7,331 bases of DNA from Candidatus Faecivivens stercorigallinarum (GTDB taxonomy: Bacteria > Bacillota > Clostridia > Oscillospirales > Ruminococcaceae): the NCBI GenBank assembly GCA_018715465.1, contig DVLN01000077.1, positions 1 through 7,331 on the forward strand, written 5' to 3'. Positions 5,089 through 7,331 of the stretch are shown piece by piece. The notes beneath the pieces were generated by a model. The model had not been told where the DNA came from, searched no databases, and was given only the letters and a program-made list of their open reading frames with translations. Within the stretch, counting starts at the first letter, position 1. Each line of letters opens with the position of its first letter. Made by a program: the position numbers and the translations under genes.

Positions 5089-7179
5089 TCAGTCTTTTAC
5101 ATACCAGAGCATCTGGGTGTAGGTGGGCAGCGGCCAGAAATCTTCACCGCAGACCTGTTCGGCATGGTCAGCCGCCATCCGAAGTCTATCCATGATCGGG
5201 ATGACCACATCATGGAATCCTCTCGCACTGCTCAGCGGATCGGGGTCATTTTTGGCAGCTTTTCTCGCGACACGCAGATCGTTGATCGCTTCGCTGATAA
5301 TATCCGCACATTCCGCCAGTGTTTCCAGCTGATGCTCCTCGGCATTGCAGGAAATCTTGGCATTGACGGTCTTTTTGACAGCAATCGTAGAAGCCAGCTG
5401 ATTCTCATAATCAATGATGGCCGGAACAATCTGCTGGTTGGCCATCTCCAGCATGGTCAGTGCTTCAATGTTCAGAACTTTGGAATAGTTTTCCAGTCCA
5501 ACCTCATAGCGGGCATTCATTTCAGCGGGGCTCATGACACCAAAGTCGTTCATCAGCCGCAGATTCTTTTCCGCCATCATGGTAGGCAATGCATCAACTG
5601 TCGATTTGAGGTTAAGCAGACCTCTCTTTTCAGCCTCAACCGGCCATTCTTCCGAATAACCGTTTCCGTTGAAGATGATCCGTTTATGTTCTTTCACCGT
5701 CTTCTTGACCAATGCCATTGCTTCAGCTTCGAAGTTTTCAGCGTTTTCCAGAACATCGGCAAATTCACGCAGTTCTTTTGCAACCGCTGTATTTAAAACG
5801 GTATTGACATCCGACAGGTTCATATTGGAACCGGGAGCGCGGAACTCAAATTTATTGCCGGTAAAGGCAAACGGAGAAGTACGGTTGCGGTCGGTGTTAT
5901 CTTTGGAGAACTTGGGCAGTACCGCAACACCGAGGTCCATCTTCTGGCGCTCGTGGTCATGATATTCGGCGTCACCAGCCAGTGCATCAATGACTTCGCC
6001 CAGCTCATCGCCAACAAACATCGAGATAATGGCGGGAGGTGCTTCATTTGCACCCAGACGGTGGTCGTTGCCAGGAGAAGCAACCGCAACACGCAGCAGA
6101 TCCTGATATTCGTCGACAGCCTTGATAACCGCAGCGAGGAAGACCAGGAAGCGCAGGTTTTCCATCGGCTTCTTGCCGGGGTCCAGCAGGTTCAATCCGG
6201 GAGCGGAAATCGACCAGTTATTATGTTTGCCGGAGCCGTTGACACCAGCAAAAGGCTTTTCATGCAGCAGGCAAACCAGGCCATGCTTTTCGGCAACCTT
6301 TTTCATGACTTCCATTGTCAGCAGGTTGCCGTCAATTGCCGAGTTGGTGGTTGAGAAGATCGGGGCAAGTTCATGCTGAGCCGGTGCAACCTCATTGTGT
6401 TTGGTCTTGGCGAGAATACCCAGTTTCCAGAGTTCCTCGTCTACTTCCTTCATATAGGCGGAAACAGCAGGACGGATTACGCCAAAATAATGCTCTTCCA
6501 TCTCCTGTCCTTTTGCAGGCGGGCAACCAAACAGGGTACGTCCGGTCAAAATCAGGTCTCGTCTGGCTTTATAGTCCTCTTTATCAACCAGGAAATATTC
6601 CTGTTCAGCACCAACCGTAGAGGAAACGCGGGGTACATCAATTCCAAACAGCTTCAGCACACGGCAGGCCTGATTGGAAACCGCATCCATCGAACGGAGC
6701 AGAGGGGTCTTTTTATCCAGTGCTTCGCCGGTGTATGAGCAAAACGCAGTCGGAATGCAGAGGGTATCATCTTTAATAAAGGCATAGGAAGTCGGATCCC
6801 ATGCGGTATAGCCTCTCGCCTCACAGGTTGCCCGCAGGCCGCCGGAAGGGAAGGAGGATGCGTCCGGCTCACCTTTGACCAGTTCTTTACCGGAAAACTC
6901 CATGATGACGCCGCCATCCGCAGTCGGGCTGATAAAACTATCGTGCTTTTCGCTGGTAATGCCGGTCAAAGGCTGGAACCAATGGGTGTAATGGGTAGCG
7001 CCCATTTCACATGCCCAGTCCTTCATCGCGTTGGCAACAATGTTTGCAACCGACAGATCCAACGGCTCACCGTTGTCAATCGTCTTTTTAAGTGCCTTGT
7101 AGGTTTCTTTTGGTAACCGCTGGCGCATCGTTGCATCATTGAATACCTTGCTGCCGAACATTTCGGGAACAGTGCTCAT
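5089..7179 (-). CDS. glnN: Glutamine synthetase, type III
   Basis: The enzyme makes glutamine from glutamate, ammonia and ATP in the cytoplasm. At 696 residues it has the length of class III (about 690-730), against about 440-470 for classes I and II. The N-terminal class III region (1 to about 170, for example HYTHWFQPLTG at 63-73) precedes the catalytic core. Visible core motifs are STVGAEQEYF (187-196, metal-binding Glu192 and Glu194), NEVAPAQHELAP (262-273), GVNGSGKHNNWS (312-323, His319), NDHRLGANEAPPAI (371-384) and NKFEFR (442-447). A long helical C-terminal region follows to 696, as is usual for the class. The start is firm: AAGGAGG (7188-7194) lies 8 bases before ATG 7179. The gene is often annotated glnA; glnN is the class III name. 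It lies upstream of amt on the same strand with a 176-bp structured spacer. No broken residues or frameshifts are seen. Confidence 0.96.
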   Translation of the reverse strand: MSTVPEMFGSKVFNDATMRQRLPKETYKALKKTIDNGEPLDLSVANIVANAMKDWACEMGATHYTHWFQPLTGITSEKHDSFISPTADGGVIMEFSGKELVKGEPDASSFPSGGLRATCEARGYTAWDPTSYAFIKDDTLCIPTAFCSYTGEALDKKTPLLRSMDAVSNQACRVLKLFGIDVPRVSSTVGAEQEYFLVDKEDYKARRDLILTGRTLFGCPPAKGQEMEEHYFGVIRPAVSAYMKEVDEELWKLGILAKTKHNEVAPAQHELAPIFSTTNSAIDGNLLTMEVMKKVAEKHGLVCLLHEKPFAGVNGSGKHNNWSISAPGLNLLDPGKKPMENLRFLVFLAAVIKAVDEYQDLLRVAVASPGNDHRLGANEAPPAIISMFVGDELGEVIDALAGDAEYHDHERQKMDLGVAVLPKFSKDNTDRNRTSPFAFTGNKFEFRAPGSNMNLSDVNTVLNTAVAKELREFADVLENAENFEAEAMALVKKTVKEHKRIIFNGNGYSEEWPVEAEKRGLLNLKSTVDALPTMMAEKNLRLMNDFGVMSPAEMNARYEVGLENYSKVLNIEALTMLEMANQQIVPAIIDYENQLASTIAVKKTVNAKISCNAEEHQLETLAECADIISEAINDLRVARKAAKNDPDPLSSARGFHDVVIPIMDRLRMAADHAEQVCGEDFWPLPTYTQMLWYVKD

Positions 7180-7204
7180 ATAAAGATCCTCCTTTATTTC
7201 AGCG

Positions 7205-7225
7205 CTGCGGAAAATTTGACCGCAG
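7205..7225 (-). promoter_or_regulatory. Short hairpin in the glutamine synthetase leader
   Basis: CTGCGG (7205-7210) and CCGCAG (7220-7225) form a 6-bp GC-rich stem with a 9-nt loop, ending 11 bases before the ribosome binding site. It could be a leader hairpin affecting translation, or an operator. A possible weak -10 box (TTACAT) lies upstream on the minus strand with no clear -35 box. I recognise no known riboswitch. Confidence 0.35.
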
Positions 7226-7281
7226 TCATGTAATGTAAGACTTCAGAAAGCAGCTTTTTAAAACTTCCCTGAATATGAGAT

Positions 7282-7317
7282 AAGGCGCTGTAGGACTTTC
7301 CTGACCTACAGCGCCTT
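7282..7317 (-). terminator. Hairpin, probable terminator of a gene beyond the right edge
   Basis: A perfect 13-bp inverted repeat pairs 7282-7294 with 7305-7317 around a 10-nt loop. No plus-strand gene can end here, so it most likely ends a minus-strand gene whose 3' end lies past the window. The minus-strand tail (ATCTCATATT) is only moderately U-rich. It separates that gene from the glutamine synthetase unit. Confidence 0.55.
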
Positions 7318-7331
7318 TGCTGTTTACGCGT

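Noticed and set aside
5083..5796. A 237-codon open frame on the plus strand opposite the glutamine synthetase 3' half
   Set aside because: It is a shadow of the glutamine synthetase gene with no family resemblance and no promoter or ribosome site.

Overview
This window looks like a piece of chromosome from an anaerobic gut or rumen type member of the Clostridia, probably Oscillospiraceae/Ruminococcaceae. The pointers are a class III glutamine synthetase, an ammonium channel fused to a P-II domain, a YtcP/LplC-type sugar permease, strong Gram-positive AAGGAGG ribosome binding sites, and a lipoprotein with a lipobox. The taxonomy is inference from gene content. No IS element, phage gene, tRNA, rRNA or CRISPR array is visible.

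Layout from left to right. (1) The 3' end of a carbohydrate ABC transporter permease on the + strand (1-781), closed by a perfect 18-bp-stem terminator. (2) A consensus TTGACA-16-TATAAT promoter drives a type I L-asparaginase on the + strand (1037-2035). (3) A bidirectional terminator (2072-2109) separates it from a convergent minus-strand lipoprotein gene (2114-2983) with a Ser/Glu/Thr-rich C-terminal tail. (4) A 204-bp spacer holds two direct repeats, a strong hairpin and a 14-bp palindrome. (5) A minus-strand ammonium transporter with a complete P-II domain at its C-terminus (3188-4912). (6) A 176-bp spacer holds two abutting hairpins, one with a stem of about 26 bp, and a third inverted repeat next to the amt ribosome binding site. 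(7) A minus-strand class III glutamine synthetase (5089-7179). (8) A short leader with a hairpin and, at the right edge, a hairpin that probably ends a gene lying beyond the window. No gene-free stretch exceeds 300 bases; the longest, 782-1036, holds a terminator and the asparaginase promoter.

The biology is nitrogen acquisition. Asparaginase releases ammonium from asparagine inside the cell, the Amt channel brings ammonium in, and glutamine synthetase fixes it into glutamine. The fused P-II domain probably gates the channel in cis. Its T-loop keeps the Arg that in E. coli GlnK plugs the AmtB pore and the residues that sense 2-oxoglutarate. It lacks the Tyr-51 that is uridylylated in enteric P-II proteins. 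The structured spacers upstream of amt and of the lipoprotein gene are the least explained parts of the window.
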